Shown here in pieces: positions 29,693 through 38,719 of a DNA stretch of 64,000 nt (positions within the stretch are counted from its first letter, which is position 1; every line of letters begins with the position of its first letter). The position numbers and the translations under genes were made by a program. The stretch comes from Chitinophagaceae bacterium (GTDB lineage Bacteria > Bacteroidota > Bacteroidia > Chitinophagales > Chitinophagaceae). The notes under the pieces are model-generated. The model worked only from the letters and a program-made list of their open reading frames with translations, ran no database searches and was not told where the DNA came from. The stretch spans positions 310,001 to 374,000 of the forward strand of contig JADKJV010000002.1 in assembly GCA_016720825.1 (NCBI GenBank). The letters run 5' to 3'.

Positions 29693-30598
29693 ATGCAGTA
29701 TACCGGTCTCCAGCAGCAGATCAGCCGAAATAACCGTTATTCTATTCTGCTGATGATTGCATTTCCCACCGTACTCCTGGGGATGTTCTATGTCTTTTTC
29801 TTTTTTGCAGACAAGGACAACCACAATGCGGATTTCCTGGGCGCACTGCCTTTCGTACTGATCGGTGTTTCTATCTGGTTCCTGATTGCCTGGCTGGGTA
29901 ATGCTGCCATGATCAGGCTGGCCACAGGTGCCAAACCGCTGGAAAGGAAGGAGAACAAAAGGGTGTATAACCTCGTCGAAAATCTCTGCATCCAGCAGGG
30001 CATGACCATGCCTGCGATTTATGTGATTGAAGATGATTCCCTGAATGCATTCGCCAGCGGGTTGAGTCCCAAAAACTATTCAGTCACATTATCCAGGGGT
30101 ATTGTCAATAAACTGGAAGATGATGAACTGGAAGGGGTCATTGCCCATGAGCTGACACATATCCGGAATAAAGACACGAGGCTGCTGATCATCTCCATCA
30201 TTTTTGTTGGTATATTTTCATTCCTTGCCGAGATGGCCCTGCGCAGTCTCCGTTTCAGCGGCGGTAAGAAAAAAGATGGCGGATATATAATCCTGATTGC
30301 AATTGCGGTTAGTGCCGTCTGCTATCTCATATCCATATTTCTCCGTTTTGGCGTTTCCCGCTCCCGGGAATACCTGGCAGATGCCGGTGCCGCTGAAATG
30401 ACCAAGAAGCCTTATGCTCTCGCCAGCGCCCTTCGCAAAGTAGATGCTGATCCGCTGATAGAAGCCGTTACCCGCAGCGACGTGGCGCAGTTATTTATTG
30501 ATAACCCCAAAACAGAAAAGAAGAGTTTTTTCAGCTCTTTGTTTGATACACATCCGCCGATTCAGAAGAGAATTGAGTTGCTGGAGCAGTTTGTTTAA
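29693..30598 (+). CDS. M48 family metallopeptidase, HtpX-like
   Basis: This is a membrane zinc peptidase of 301 residues. Hydrophobic segments lie around residues 18-38, 50-75, 165-182 and 198-218. The catalytic HELTH is at 152-156, and the third zinc ligand sits in SREYLADAGA. A C-terminal THPPIQKRIELLEQF motif is typical of HtpX-type peptidases, which degrade misfolded membrane proteins. It follows lemA in a two-gene operon. The stop codon is followed within two bases by an inverted repeat element that separates it from the convergent pcm gene. Confidence 0.93.
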   Translation: MQYTGLQQQISRNNRYSILLMIAFPTVLLGMFYVFFFFADKDNHNADFLGALPFVLIGVSIWFLIAWLGNAAMIRLATGAKPLERKENKRVYNLVENLCIQQGMTMPAIYVIEDDSLNAFASGLSPKNYSVTLSRGIVNKLEDDELEGVIAHELTHIRNKDTRLLIISIIFVGIFSFLAEMALRSLRFSGGKKKDGGYIILIAIAVSAVCYLISIFLRFGVSRSREYLADAGAAEMTKKPYALASALRKVDADPLIEAVTRSDVAQLFIDNPKTEKKSFFSSLFDTHPPIQKRIELLEQFV

Positions 30599-30600
30599 CA

Positions 30601-30645
30601 GCTATTGGCTATTAGCTATTGGCATTTAGCCAACAGCTAATAGCC
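30601..30645. repeat. GCTATTG-type inverted heptamer element
   Basis: GGCTATTAGCT (30608-30617 region) and AGCTAATAGCC (30635-30645) form the arms of a hairpin made of degenerate GCTATTG/GCTATTA units. It fills the space between the convergent M48 and pcm genes. The same family is seen at 13.2 and 56.3 kb. Confidence 0.85.
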
Positions 30646-30650
30646 TGTAT

Positions 30651-31303
30651 TTACTTTTTCCCTCCCAACATCGGTACAAAAGAAAACCGATCAAAAACTT
30701 CTTCCTTAACCGCTCCGCTTTCCAGTTTCGTTACACGCATCATTTGCTGGCTATCGCCGGCACCGAGCGGGATGACCATCATGCCGCCGGGTTTTAATTG
30801 TTCAATCAGTTTCGGGGGGATTTCGGGAGCTGCTGCAGTAATAATGACACGGTCAAATGGCCCGTACGTGGGCAAGCCTTCATAGCCATCCCCGTAAAAA
30901 AATTTAATGGAAGGATATTTTTTCAGGAATGCGAATGTCTTGTTATTGTCGAATAATTTTTTCTGGCGTTCGATCGTATACACCTGCACACCCATTTCAG
31001 CCAGCACCACGGCCTGGTAAGCACTGCCGGTACCGATCTCCAGTACTTTATTGAAGGGCTTCAGTTCCAGTAATTGGGTTTGGTAGGCAACCGTGTAGGG
31101 CTGTGAAATGGTCTGGCCTTCGCCGATCGGGAAGGCTTTGTCTTCATAGGCTTTTTCATCAAATGCAGAATCGAGGAAAAAATGGCGGGGAATCCGGTCA
31201 ATGGCTTCGAGCACTTTTCATCTGAAATGCCCTTGCTGCGAACCAGGTCGACCAGTTTTTTACGTAATCCTTTATGGCGGTATGTGTCTTCGGTGGGTCT
31301 CAT
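30651..31303 (-). CDS. pcm: Protein-L-isoaspartate O-methyltransferase, one frameshift near 31215
   Basis: Pcm methylates isoaspartyl residues so that damaged proteins can be repaired. I start it at 31303 (MRPTEDTYRHKGLRKKLVDLV). The frame breaks in the TTTT at 31214-31217; adding one base gives ISDEKVLEAIDRIPRHFFLDSAFDE, the standard continuation. SAM-binding motif I is VLEIGTGSAYQAVVLAEM, preceded by the family segment GEGQTISQPYTVAYQTQLL. The joined protein has about 217 residues, as expected. A repeat element lies between it and the upstream phosphohexomutase gene. Confidence 0.9.
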
Positions 31304-31334
31304 GAAATAAAATGTGGAATCAGAATTGGATTTT

Positions 31335-31421
31335 TTACCACAAGGAACACAAAGATTTAACAAAGGACACTAAGTGATACCATTGTGCCCTTTGTTATTC
31401 CTTTGTGACCTTTGTGGTTAA
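31335..31421. repeat. CACAAAG-type inverted repeat element
   Basis: The left arm (31335-31372) has ACCACAAGG, AACACAAAG and AACAAAGGA units; the right arm (31387-31421) has the complements CCTTTGTGA and CCTTTGTGGTTAA. The element starts three bases from the stop codon of the phosphohexomutase gene on the minus strand. The same family is found at 34.4, 40.6 and 52.4 kb. Confidence 0.85.
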
Positions 31422-31423
31422 AT

Positions 31424-33145
31424 TTAAAGTTTCATATCCTTGATAACGGCCTTGATCTTCGCATCCAGTTCACCATTCACTTTATCAAAATCACCGGCAT
31501 TATCCAGTTTGGCGTTCACGCTGAAATAGAATTTGATTTTCGGTTCCGTTCCGCTTGGGCGGGCAGAGATGCTGGTGCCATCGGCCAGTATAAACTGCAG
31601 CACGTTGGATTTGGGTAACCCGGTAGGCCAGGTTGTGCCGTCAGACAGGTCAGTACCTTTCTGGAGTTCATAATCCAACAGGTGTTTTACAGCCACCCCG
31701 TTAATGGTTTTAGGAGGATTGTTGCGATAGCTTTCCATCATGTCAGCAATTTGTTGCTGACCGTCCATGCCTTTTTTGGTAATGGAGATCAGGTGTTCCT
31801 TATATAAACCGAACTGGACATAGAGGTCAATCATTTTCTGGTACAGGCTTCTCCCCTTTTCTTTTTCATAGGCAGCCATTTCACAAAGAAGAGCAACAGC
31901 ACTGATACCGTCTTTGTCGCGGATTTTATCCCCGATCATCAAACCAAAACTCTCTTCACCACCGATGATATAATTTTCCTTGCCTTCTTTGGCACGGATC
32001 ATTTCTGCGATCCATTTAAAACCCGTGAGTACGCGGTAACATCCCACGCCATAAAACTTCGCGATATGGTCTATCATGGGCGTTGTTACGATAGTGGTGA
32101 TCACCATATCATTGGGTTTGGCGATACCACGTGATTTGCGTGCTTCAATCAGGTAATTAAATGCCAGCACGGCGGTCTGGTTACCATTCATGAGCACCCA
32201 TTTGCCATTATTATCTTTCACACCAATCGCAATGCGGTCTGCATCCGGGTCAGTACCACTGAGAATATCAGCATCAATTTTTTCAGCGAGTTTCAATCCC
32301 AGACTCATGGCTTCGCTTTCCTCCGGATTGGGATAAACCACTGTCGGGAAATTGCCATCAGGCACTTCCTGTTCTTTTACAATATGGATATTATCGAAAC
32401 CAAAAGCCCTGAGTACCGGTGGCACCAGCGTTATACCTGTACCATGGATTGACGTGTACACGATTTTCATGTCGTGGTGTTTTGCAATCACATCCGGATT
32501 CACGCTCAGTCCTTTTACCATTTCAATGTATTCCGCATCGAGGTCTTTACCGATGATAGAGATATTGGCTTCACCCCCGCTCCATTTCACATCCTCCACA
32601 GTCAGGATTTTCTCCACCTCTTTAATAACATTTTTATCATGCGGCGGCACTAACTGTGAACCATCGTTCCAGTAAGCCTTGTACCCGTTATATTCTTTAG
32701 GATTATGGGAAGCAGTACATACAACGCCGCCCTGGCATTGCAGGGTGCGGATCGCGTAAGATAATTCAGGTGTAGGACGCAGTGCTTCGAACAAATATAC
32801 TTTGATGCCATTGGCGGCAAACACATTGGCAGCAGTTTCAGCAAAAAACCGTGAATTATTCCGGCTGTCATGTGCCAGAGCCACTTTCACGCCATCAGGG
32901 AAACATTGTTTCAGGTAATTGGCATAACCCTGTGTGGCCATACCTACAGTATATTTATTCATCCGGTTAGTGCCGGGGCCCATCAGCCCGCGTAAACCGC
33001 CGGTTCCAAACTCCAGGTTACGGTAAAAAGCATCTGCCAGTTCATCTGGTTTTTCAGCTGCCAGTCTTTTGATTTCATCTTTAGTGGCCTGGTCATAGTT
33101 CCCGTTCAGCCACTGGTCCACTTTTTGTTGAATTGCTTCCGTCAT
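31424..33145 (-). CDS. Phosphoglucomutase/phosphomannomutase family protein
   Basis: The 573-residue alpha-D-phosphohexomutase interconverts hexose 1- and 6-phosphates. The active-site phosphoserine loop is TASHNP (Ser146), the metal loop is GTDPDADR, the sugar-binding loop is GGEESFG, and the phosphate-binding loop is ARPSGTEPKIKFY. The N-terminal GTGGLRGLMGPGTNRMN motif is typical of the long PGM/PMM forms of Bacteroidota. Repeat elements flank the gene on both sides, at 31.3 and 33.2 kb. Whether glucose or mannose phosphate is preferred cannot be read here. Confidence 0.94.
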   Translation of the reverse strand: MTEAIQQKVDQWLNGNYDQATKDEIKRLAAEKPDELADAFYRNLEFGTGGLRGLMGPGTNRMNKYTVGMATQGYANYLKQCFPDGVKVALAHDSRNNSRFFAETAANVFAANGIKVYLFEALRPTPELSYAIRTLQCQGGVVCTASHNPKEYNGYKAYWNDGSQLVPPHDKNVIKEVEKILTVEDVKWSGGEANISIIGKDLDAEYIEMVKGLSVNPDVIAKHHDMKIVYTSIHGTGITLVPPVLRAFGFDNIHIVKEQEVPDGNFPTVVYPNPEESEAMSLGLKLAEKIDADILSGTDPDADRIAIGVKDNNGKWVLMNGNQTAVLAFNYLIEARKSRGIAKPNDMVITTIVTTPMIDHIAKFYGVGCYRVLTGFKWIAEMIRAKEGKENYIIGGEESFGLMIGDKIRDKDGISAVALLCEMAAYEKEKGRSLYQKMIDLYVQFGLYKEHLISITKKGMDGQQQIADMMESYRNNPPKTINGVAVKHLLDYELQKGTDLSDGTTWPTGLPKSNVLQFILADGTSISARPSGTEPKIKFYFSVNAKLDNAGDFDKVNGELDAKIKAVIKDMKL

Positions 33146-33215
33146 ACATGTAAAGTTGAGTGGCTAAGTTAAATAAATATTCATTCGCAGGAGGTGGAAA
33201 GAGTATGACTTATGG

Positions 33216-33330
33216 GAAAATTCCAAAATCCAAAATCCAAACTGCTGACCGGAATGCTCAGGTTAGATGTTTGGATTCTAGGATTTGGGTTTTGGGATTT
33301 GGGTTTTGGAATTTGGAATTTGGAATTTTA
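33216..33330. repeat. CCAAAAT/ATTTTGG heptamer inverted element
   Basis: The left arm has TTCCAAAATCCAAAATCCAA and the right arm has about nine degenerate units of GGATTTG, GGTTTTG and GAATTTG. The arms are reverse complements. The element lies between the divergent starts of the phosphohexomutase and DUF2279 genes. A single-arm copy of the same family occurs near 40.66 kb. Confidence 0.85.
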
Positions 33331-33381
33331 TACTATTGACACAGATCTACAATCCCCTGCTCTCCGTACACTTGTTGATTC

Positions 33382-34425
33382 ATGCCACACCGGAAGTTCT
33401 ATATAATCTTAATACTGATAAGCTGGCTGGGCTCTAACATGTTAACAGCCCAAAACGGTGTTCCGCTTACAGATTCTGTACAGTTTTCGGTTGCAGACAC
33501 TGTTTCAAATCACGATAATCATTTATCGCATATCCCGACACAATGGGGACTTGGCCGTTTTGATACGTTATCACCTGCTGTGACCAGGAAAAGAGTCTGG
33601 TTGGTTGGAAGCGCCAACGTGGTTGGTTATGGCACGGCTATGATTGGTTTATACAATGCCTGGTATAAGAATTACCCGCAGACCGGCTTCCATACATTCA
33701 ATGATTTTGGGGAATGGAAACAGGTGGATAAAGTGGGGCATTTTTACAGTGCGTATATAGAAAGCAGGGCAAGTATGGAATTATGGCGGTGGACGGGTAT
33801 TGACCGAAAAAAAAGAATATGGATTGGCGGTATGAGTGGTGCATTTTACCAGACGGTGATTGAAACCCTCGACGGATTCAGTGCCGGCTGGGGATGGAGC
33901 TGGGGTGATTTTGGCGCGAATATCCTGGGCAGTGGCACATTGGTGGCACAGGAACTGGCCTGGAATGACCAGCGGATCAAGTTTAAATTTTCTTTCCACC
34001 GGAAATCATATGCAGACCCGGAACTGAATGCCAGGAGTAATTCCCTGTTTGGAAAATCATCTGCAGAAAAACTGATTAAAGATTATAACGGACAGACATA
34101 CTGGGCGAGTATCAACCTGAAGTCGTTCTTCCCGAAATCCCGTTTACCGGAATGGTTGTCGTTGTCGGTAGGCTATGGTGCAGAAGGACTGTTTGGTGCC
34201 AGGGAAAACCTGGGTAAGGATGATAACGGAAATATCATTTTCAACAGGCCGGATGTTGCCAGATACAGGCAATGGTATTTTGCGCCGGATATTGATTTGA
34301 GCAAAATAAAAACGAAGAGTAAAGCGCTGAACTTCCTGTTTACTACTTTAAGTGCTTTTAAATTCCCGGCACCGGCGATTATGTTTAGTAAGAAAGGGAT
34401 GAAGGGGTATTTTCTATATTTCTGA
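33382..34425 (+). CDS. DUF2279 family protein (YfiM-like), predicted outer-envelope protein
   Basis: The 347-residue protein begins with a signal peptide ending near NMLTAQN. The DUF2279 core is visible as FHTFNDFGEWKQVDKVGHFYSAY, with FSAGWGWSWGDFGANILGSG after it. Conserved D, K, H and W positions suggest a membrane-inserting helical domain like that of the PAP2/YfiM group. The function is unknown in the family. Its stop is followed ten bases later by a CACAAAG-type repeat. Family assignment is from pattern recognition only. Confidence 0.8.
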   Translation: MPHRKFYIILILISWLGSNMLTAQNGVPLTDSVQFSVADTVSNHDNHLSHIPTQWGLGRFDTLSPAVTRKRVWLVGSANVVGYGTAMIGLYNAWYKNYPQTGFHTFNDFGEWKQVDKVGHFYSAYIESRASMELWRWTGIDRKKRIWIGGMSGAFYQTVIETLDGFSAGWGWSWGDFGANILGSGTLVAQELAWNDQRIKFKFSFHRKSYADPELNARSNSLFGKSSAEKLIKDYNGQTYWASINLKSFFPKSRLPEWLSLSVGYGAEGLFGARENLGKDDNGNIIFNRPDVARYRQWYFAPDIDLSKIKTKSKALNFLFTTLSAFKFPAPAIMFSKKGMKGYFLYF

Positions 34426-34434
34426 TAATTTTTC

Positions 34435-34476
34435 CTACCACAAAGGGCACAAAGGCTGACAAAGTTCACAAAGGGA
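34435..34476. repeat. CACAAAG-type repeat, one arm
   Basis: Units ACCACAAAG, GGCACAAAG, GCTGACAAAG and TTCACAAAG follow one another right after the DUF2279 stop codon. No complementary arm is present downstream. An AT-rich tract of TTTTTGA/ATTTTTA units occurs at about 34510-34540. Confidence 0.75.
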
Positions 34477-34535
34477 GAACTTGAATTGAGGACTGAGGTT
34501 ACGTACCGCAGTTTTTGAATTTTTACTTTTAATTT

Positions 34536-35036
34536 TTACTCAAGAAATGCTCCTGTCACCATATTCCCCTCCGTTTCCACCTGTATATGTTCCTGCAAGG
34601 TGGTGGCAATGGATAAACCGACATAGTCGGGATGAACAGGAAAATGGTGGTGTGTGCGCTGCACAAGTGCCAAAACCTGAATGCGTGTGGGATGAAAATC
34701 GAGGAAAGGTTTTAAGGCGTATAATAAAGTACGGCCGCTGTTGGCCACATCATCTGTAACGATGATCAGTTTATTATCAAAATCCAGCGGTTCGCTGAGT
34801 GTTACCGTATCCGGATTTTTTTTATCAAGGGAGATAGTGATAATTTTTGTGTGCGTATCGGTAAAACTGGCCAGGTGTTCCTGCACCCTTTTGGCGATAA
34901 CAGTTCCACTGCCGCGGATACCGGCCAGGATGATTTCTGCAGCGCCAGGATTGTTTTCAATAATCTCCAGTGCCATGCGGCGGAGCTTTTTTTCGGCAGT
35001 TATCTGGTCAAGTATGTATTTCTTTTCGGCTGGCAT
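34536..35036 (-). CDS. Phosphoribosyltransferase family protein, PyrR-like
   Basis: The 166-residue product begins at ATG 35036 (MPAEKKYILDQITAEKKLRRMA). The PRPP-binding loop is IIVTDDVANSGRTL, and an upstream ILAGIRGSGTVIAKRV segment matches the PyrR/Upp-like fold. PyrR homologues regulate pyrimidine operons or act as uracil phosphoribosyltransferases; without a pyrimidine gene nearby the role here is open. The in-frame region upstream of the ATG is not family-like. The gene diverges from the Fe-S oxidoreductase gene 51 bases away. Confidence 0.85.
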   Translation of the reverse strand: MPAEKKYILDQITAEKKLRRMALEIIENNPGAAEIILAGIRGSGTVIAKRVQEHLASFTDTHTKIITISLDKKNPDTVTLSEPLDFDNKLIIVTDDVANSGRTLLYALKPFLDFHPTRIQVLALVQRTHHHFPVHPDYVGLSIATTLQEHIQVETEGNMVTGAFLE

Positions 35037-35087
35037 CGGGTTATTCTTAAATAACAAGCCGTAAATTAGCACTTGTAATTGACTGCT

Positions 35088-36407
35088 ATGCAAATTGCCC
35101 AACAAATTTTATTTCTTCTCCTGAGTATTACGGCCAGCTGGCTGTTTGCCCGCAAGGTGAAGGAGATCAGCCGTAATATTAAACTGGGAAGGGACGAGGA
35201 CTTAAATGACCAGTCTAACCGCCGATGGAAGAACCTGTTATTGTTAGCCTTCGGACAGAAAAAGATGTTCCGCAACCCGCTCGTAGCGGTCATGCACTTT
35301 TTTGTGTACGCCGGTTTTATCATTATTAATATAGAAGTGCTTGAAATTGTGCTGGACGGCATCACTGGCCAGCACCGGATTTTTGCACAACCCCTGGGAG
35401 GTTTGTATAGTTTACTGATTAATGCATTTGAAGTGCTGGCGCTTACCGTACTCACAGCCTGTGCGATCTTCCTTGTCCGTCGTAATATTATCCGGCTGAA
35501 AAGATTTACCAGCAAAGACCTGAATGGCTGGCCGCGCAGTGACGCGAATTATATCCTGATTACTGAAATCGTGCTGATGTCGCTTTTCCTGTTCCTGAAT
35601 GCGAGTGATACTTTACTGCAAACCCGCCGGGTGGAGCATTATGCAGCGCATCCCACGGGGAATTTTATTATCTCCCAGTACCTGCAGCCGTTGATTGCAG
35701 GTATCAGTGATCACGGGCTTGAAATCCTGGAACGTGGCAGCTGGTGGCTGCATATTGTTGGCATTTTTGCTTTCCTGAATTACCTCCCCTATTCCAAACA
35801 CCTTCATATCATCCTCGCATTCCCGAATGCCTATTATGCCAGATTGGAGCCGATGGGTAAGATGGAAAATATGAAGTCTGTTCAGAACGAAGTGATGTAT
35901 GCCATGCAGCCTGAACTCGCGCCTGCTGATGCAACACCTAATCACCAGAAGTTTGGTGCAAAGGATGTGCAGGACCTGAGTTGGAAAAACCTGATGGATG
36001 CTTACAGTTGTACAGAATGTGGCCGTTGTTCCGCCTCCTGTCCGGCAAACCAGACAGGCAAATTATTATCGCCACGGAAAATCATGATGGATACTCGTGA
36101 CAGACTGGAAGCTGTCGGCAAACAAATCACCAAAGACGGGGAAAGGAAAGATGACGGCAAATCCCTGTTACATGATTATATAACTGTGGAGGAACTCCGC
36201 GCCTGTACTACCTGCAATGCCTGTGTACAGGAATGCCCCGTCAGTATTTCACCGCTGGATATCATTATCCAGCTCCGTCGTTACCTGGTGATGGAAGAAA
36301 GTAATTCACCACAGGAATGGACAGCGATGTTCAGCAATGTGGAAAATAATTTTGCGCCGTGGAAATTCAGTCCGGATGAGCGGGATAAATGGGTGGAGGA
36401 AAATTGA
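35088..36407 (+). CDS. Membrane Fe-S oxidoreductase with two [4Fe-4S] motifs
   Basis: The 439-residue protein starts at ATG 35088 (MQIAQQILFLLLSITASWLF). About five hydrophobic segments in the first 250 residues form a NarI/HdrE-like membrane domain. Two ferredoxin-type motifs follow: CTECGRCSASCP and CTTCNACVQECP. Such proteins work with a CCG-domain partner to pass electrons between quinones and a soluble donor. The likely partner is the gene at 40732, but 4.3 kb of other genes intervenes. The stop codon TGA lies inside the left arm of a repeat element. Confidence 0.9.
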   Translation: MQIAQQILFLLLSITASWLFARKVKEISRNIKLGRDEDLNDQSNRRWKNLLLLAFGQKKMFRNPLVAVMHFFVYAGFIIINIEVLEIVLDGITGQHRIFAQPLGGLYSLLINAFEVLALTVLTACAIFLVRRNIIRLKRFTSKDLNGWPRSDANYILITEIVLMSLFLFLNASDTLLQTRRVEHYAAHPTGNFIISQYLQPLIAGISDHGLEILERGSWWLHIVGIFAFLNYLPYSKHLHIILAFPNAYYARLEPMGKMENMKSVQNEVMYAMQPELAPADATPNHQKFGAKDVQDLSWKNLMDAYSCTECGRCSASCPANQTGKLLSPRKIMMDTRDRLEAVGKQITKDGERKDDGKSLLHDYITVEELRACTTCNACVQECPVSISPLDIIIQLRRYLVMEESNSPQEWTAMFSNVENNFAPWKFSPDERDKWVEEN

Positions 36408-36516
36408 GAATGGAGAATGGAGAATGTGGCGTGGTAATTGGCAATATCCCTATATCATAGAAATAAAATGAGTTAATTTTACAGGGCTGGCATTCCTTCT
36501 CAATTCTCAATTTTTT
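36400..36516. repeat. AGAATGG heptamer inverted element overlapping a stop codon
   Basis: The left arm has AATTGAGAATGG and two more AGAATGG units at 36402-36426. The right arm has CATTCCTTCTCAATTCTC at 36491-36508. The arms are complementary. The TGA that ends the Fe-S gene at 36405-36407 is part of the first unit. Confidence 0.8.
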
Positions 36517-36534
36517 CATTTACAATTTTATTTT

Positions 36535-37248
36535 ATGGTAAAATATTTTTCTTATCTGGGAATAACGGCTTTGGCATTCCTGCTTGTGTTAACGAATCAG
36601 TCAGGGGAAAAGACTACCACGCCAAATTGCTGTCAATCGCACTGGAAGGGATGGGTGAGGATTGAAGACATACCCGGAACTGATAATGGTTATATGTTAC
36701 CTGAAAGTAATTTTATCAGGGGAGGTACAGCGCATTTGACACAACGATTTGGCGGGTATTACCGTTATTGGGTGGGGCTTGAATATGAAATTCCCTGTGA
36801 TAAAAATATAAATGGCGACCAGTGTAAAATGGAATGGTATGGGAAAAGCGACCTGGGTATCAGTTTGTATGAATCCGACCATGGCGCCACTTTTGGCGGC
36901 TACAAAGATTCGGCAACGGTGAATTGCATTACGGTGAACCGGCCGCCCTATTTTATTTTCCGGTACGGGAAGGTGGCTCTGGATGATGTTCCTGAATTGG
37001 TGAATAATCCTTCGGGTTGGGCAAAATATACCATTGAAACCGACAACGGCACACTGCGTTTTTACAAAAATGACAAGTTGCTGAAAGAAATGAAAACCAG
37101 TTCTTCCATAGGTCAATTGAAAACGATTTATATCCACTTCAAAGGTGGCGGCCGGGTTGACTGGGTAAAACTGTACGAAAAAAATAAACTGGTAATGGAG
37201 GAGAAATTCAGTGTAAATGGAGTTACCGGGGCGAAATGGTATAAGTGA
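36535..37248 (+). CDS. Secreted protein of unknown function, jelly-roll-like
   Basis: The 237-residue protein begins with a hydrophobic signal (YFSYLGITALAFLLVLTNQSG). The mature part is strand-rich and tryptophan-rich (CCQSHWKGWVRIEDIPGTDNG, IPCDKNINGDQCKMEWYGK). It contains ITVNRPPYFIFRYGKVALDD and ends with FKGGGRVDWVKLYEKNKLV. The order of strands and the C-terminal GGGRVDW.KLY block resemble LamG-like or glycoside-hydrolase-16-like jelly-roll folds, but no catalytic motif is clear. It lies in a segment that interrupts an oxidoreductase pair and has repeat elements on both sides. Confidence 0.75.
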   Translation: MVKYFSYLGITALAFLLVLTNQSGEKTTTPNCCQSHWKGWVRIEDIPGTDNGYMLPESNFIRGGTAHLTQRFGGYYRYWVGLEYEIPCDKNINGDQCKMEWYGKSDLGISLYESDHGATFGGYKDSATVNCITVNRPPYFIFRYGKVALDDVPELVNNPSGWAKYTIETDNGTLRFYKNDKLLKEMKTSSSIGQLKTIYIHFKGGGRVDWVKLYEKNKLVMEEKFSVNGVTGAKWYK

Positions 37249-37249
37249 G

Positions 37250-37465
37250 AAAAGTCAAAAGTAAAAAGTCAAAAATATACTCCGCAGGATGTAGATTTCC
37301 CCCTTCTACCTGCCATCCGGAATAAGTTCAACAATTCCAGGCTTCACCTGCTCCCTGCTCCCTGCCACCTGCCTCCTGCTACCTGCTTCCTGCTCCCCGG
37401 AATATGTTCACTATTCCTGGCTTCACCTGCCACCTGCCCTGCTCCCTGCCTCCTGCTCCCTGCTC
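37250..37465. repeat. Two heptamer families: AAAAGTC units and CTCCCTG/CCACCTG array
   Basis: Right after the stop at 37248 come AAAAGTC, AAAAGTA and AAAAGTC units (37252-37275). From 37306 to 37465 there are about 20 degenerate CTCCCTG/CCACCTG/CCTCCTG units, broken by two copies of a core at 37317-37345 and 37397-37424. The core reads CCGGAATA...TTC..ATTCC.GGCTTC and can fold on itself. The array ends at the stop codon of the DinB gene. A third copy of the core is inside the coding sequence at 58.48 kb. Confidence 0.88.
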
Positions 37466-37961
37466 ACATTCTCTCATCCGCACTGGGTCCATACATTCCC
37501 GGTATAGGTACATCCAGTAATCTCAAATAAACAGTAAGCTGTCCCCGGTGATGGTAGATATGCGAAAGACCCCATCCCCTGATAGCTACTTTTTTGGGAA
37601 GACTGAAAAAGACCTGTTCTCCGCGGCGGACTGTCCAGATTTTATCAAAATCGGCATCGCCTGCAGCTGCAAGATCCTTTTCGGCATTGGTTACGCTTTT
37701 TGAAAGTATATCGAGCAGTTCCTCTGATGTGGAAGCTGTATAAGGGGTAAAAGGATATTTCAGGAAATCAAATTCATCTGCCGTTAGTATTCTGGAAATC
37801 CAACTATGTGCTTCGGCGATATGCGTGGCGAGGCGACCGAGTGTCATAGATTTCTCATGCGGTTTCCAGTCGCTTTTATCTACCGGGACTTTTTCCAGCA
37901 GTTTTTTAGTCAGTCCGGATTCATGTTTCAGTTCGGCAATCAGCGCAGCATTGAGTGACAT
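37464..37961 (-). CDS. DinB family protein
   Basis: The 165-residue four-helix-bundle protein carries the three DinB metal histidines: one in LGRLATHIAEAH and two in the IYHHRGQL motif near the end. Family members bind a divalent metal; some are thiol transferases and many are uncharacterised damage-inducible proteins. It starts three bases after the LysE gene stop, so the two are co-transcribed. Its stop codon touches the repeat array on its 3' side. Confidence 0.9.
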   Translation of the reverse strand: MSLNAALIAELKHESGLTKKLLEKVPVDKSDWKPHEKSMTLGRLATHIAEAHSWISRILTADEFDFLKYPFTPYTASTSEELLDILSKSVTNAEKDLAAAGDADFDKIWTVRRGEQVFFSLPKKVAIRGWGLSHIYHHRGQLTVYLRLLDVPIPGMYGPSADERM

Positions 37962-37964
37962 AGT

Positions 37965-38669
37965 TTAATTTTTAGAGTCAATAATTTTCTTTTCAAATTC
38001 CGGGATAAGATCCTCCGGATGTTCCATATTGTGAGCGGCATCCTTCTTTCTAATGATGCGGATCAGTTGTATAATGGCAGTGATCGCAAATATACCTCCA
38101 ATGATCCAGTTCAGGATGTGCTGGTTATTGCTGATTGAATTTGCAATGAGCAGGCCCCCGAAAATAAAGATACAGTTACCGGCAAAGGTGCCGATTCCTA
38201 TGCCAATGATGTAGGAGTTATAATGGTCTTTCCTGGGCAAGAGTACTTTTTTGGTAAACAGCACAGTGCTCCAGCCAAACCAGAAAGGGATCTGCACCGG
38301 GTTCACGGCACTCATGACAAGACCAAGCACGAATTTGGGCAGTGAACTGCTGAGTACCACATTCTTTTTTACTTCCGGATGCATGGCTGCATAAAAACTG
38401 GAAGCGGCCAATGCCAGAACAATAACCAATGTTACCCATTCAAGGGCCTTGAGGATCTTTTCCTGTTTACGGATCCAGTCCATGGCAACAAGTGATAACC
38501 GTACATAAACAATTTCCACCAGCAGCGATCCCATGGAGAACATCATGGCAGCCATGATCCCATCTGATACCGAAATTTGCATGGCCGCAATATTCAGTGT
38601 GCCCAGTGGAAGGGAGCCCACAAAGCTCACAAACATACCGGTGAAGAATATTTTTATCAATGGCCGCAT
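37965..38669 (-). CDS. LysE family transporter
   Basis: The 234-residue membrane protein has six hydrophobic segments and the LysE/RhtB pattern: FVSFVGSLPLGTLNIAAMQISVSDG at the start and LGLVMSAVNPVQIPFWFGW in the middle. Relatives export amino acids or threonine-like metabolites. The C-terminal tail is charged (EHPEDLIPEFEKKIIDSK). It lies between a Crp-type regulator (50 bases upstream) and DinB (3 bases downstream) on the same strand. The substrate is unknown. Confidence 0.88.
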   Translation of the reverse strand: MRPLIKIFFTGMFVSFVGSLPLGTLNIAAMQISVSDGIMAAMMFSMGSLLVEIVYVRLSLVAMDWIRKQEKILKALEWVTLVIVLALAASSFYAAMHPEVKKNVVLSSSLPKFVLGLVMSAVNPVQIPFWFGWSTVLFTKKVLLPRKDHYNSYIIGIGIGTFAGNCIFIFGGLLIANSISNNQHILNWIIGGIFAITAIIQLIRIIRKKDAAHNMEHPEDLIPEFEKKIIDSKN

Positions 38670-38719
38670 GCTGCGAATTTATCAAATGAATTTTAAAGTT
38701 ACTCAACACCTGTATATAA

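Noticed and set aside
30600..30650. A rho-independent terminator between the M48 and pcm genes
   Set aside because: The hairpin is AT-rich and lacks a T-run; it belongs to the repeat family, although it could still slow polymerase.
37306..37465. CTCCCTG array as a possible CRISPR
   Set aside because: Units are seven bases long, degenerate and contiguous, without spacers, and no cas gene is in the window.
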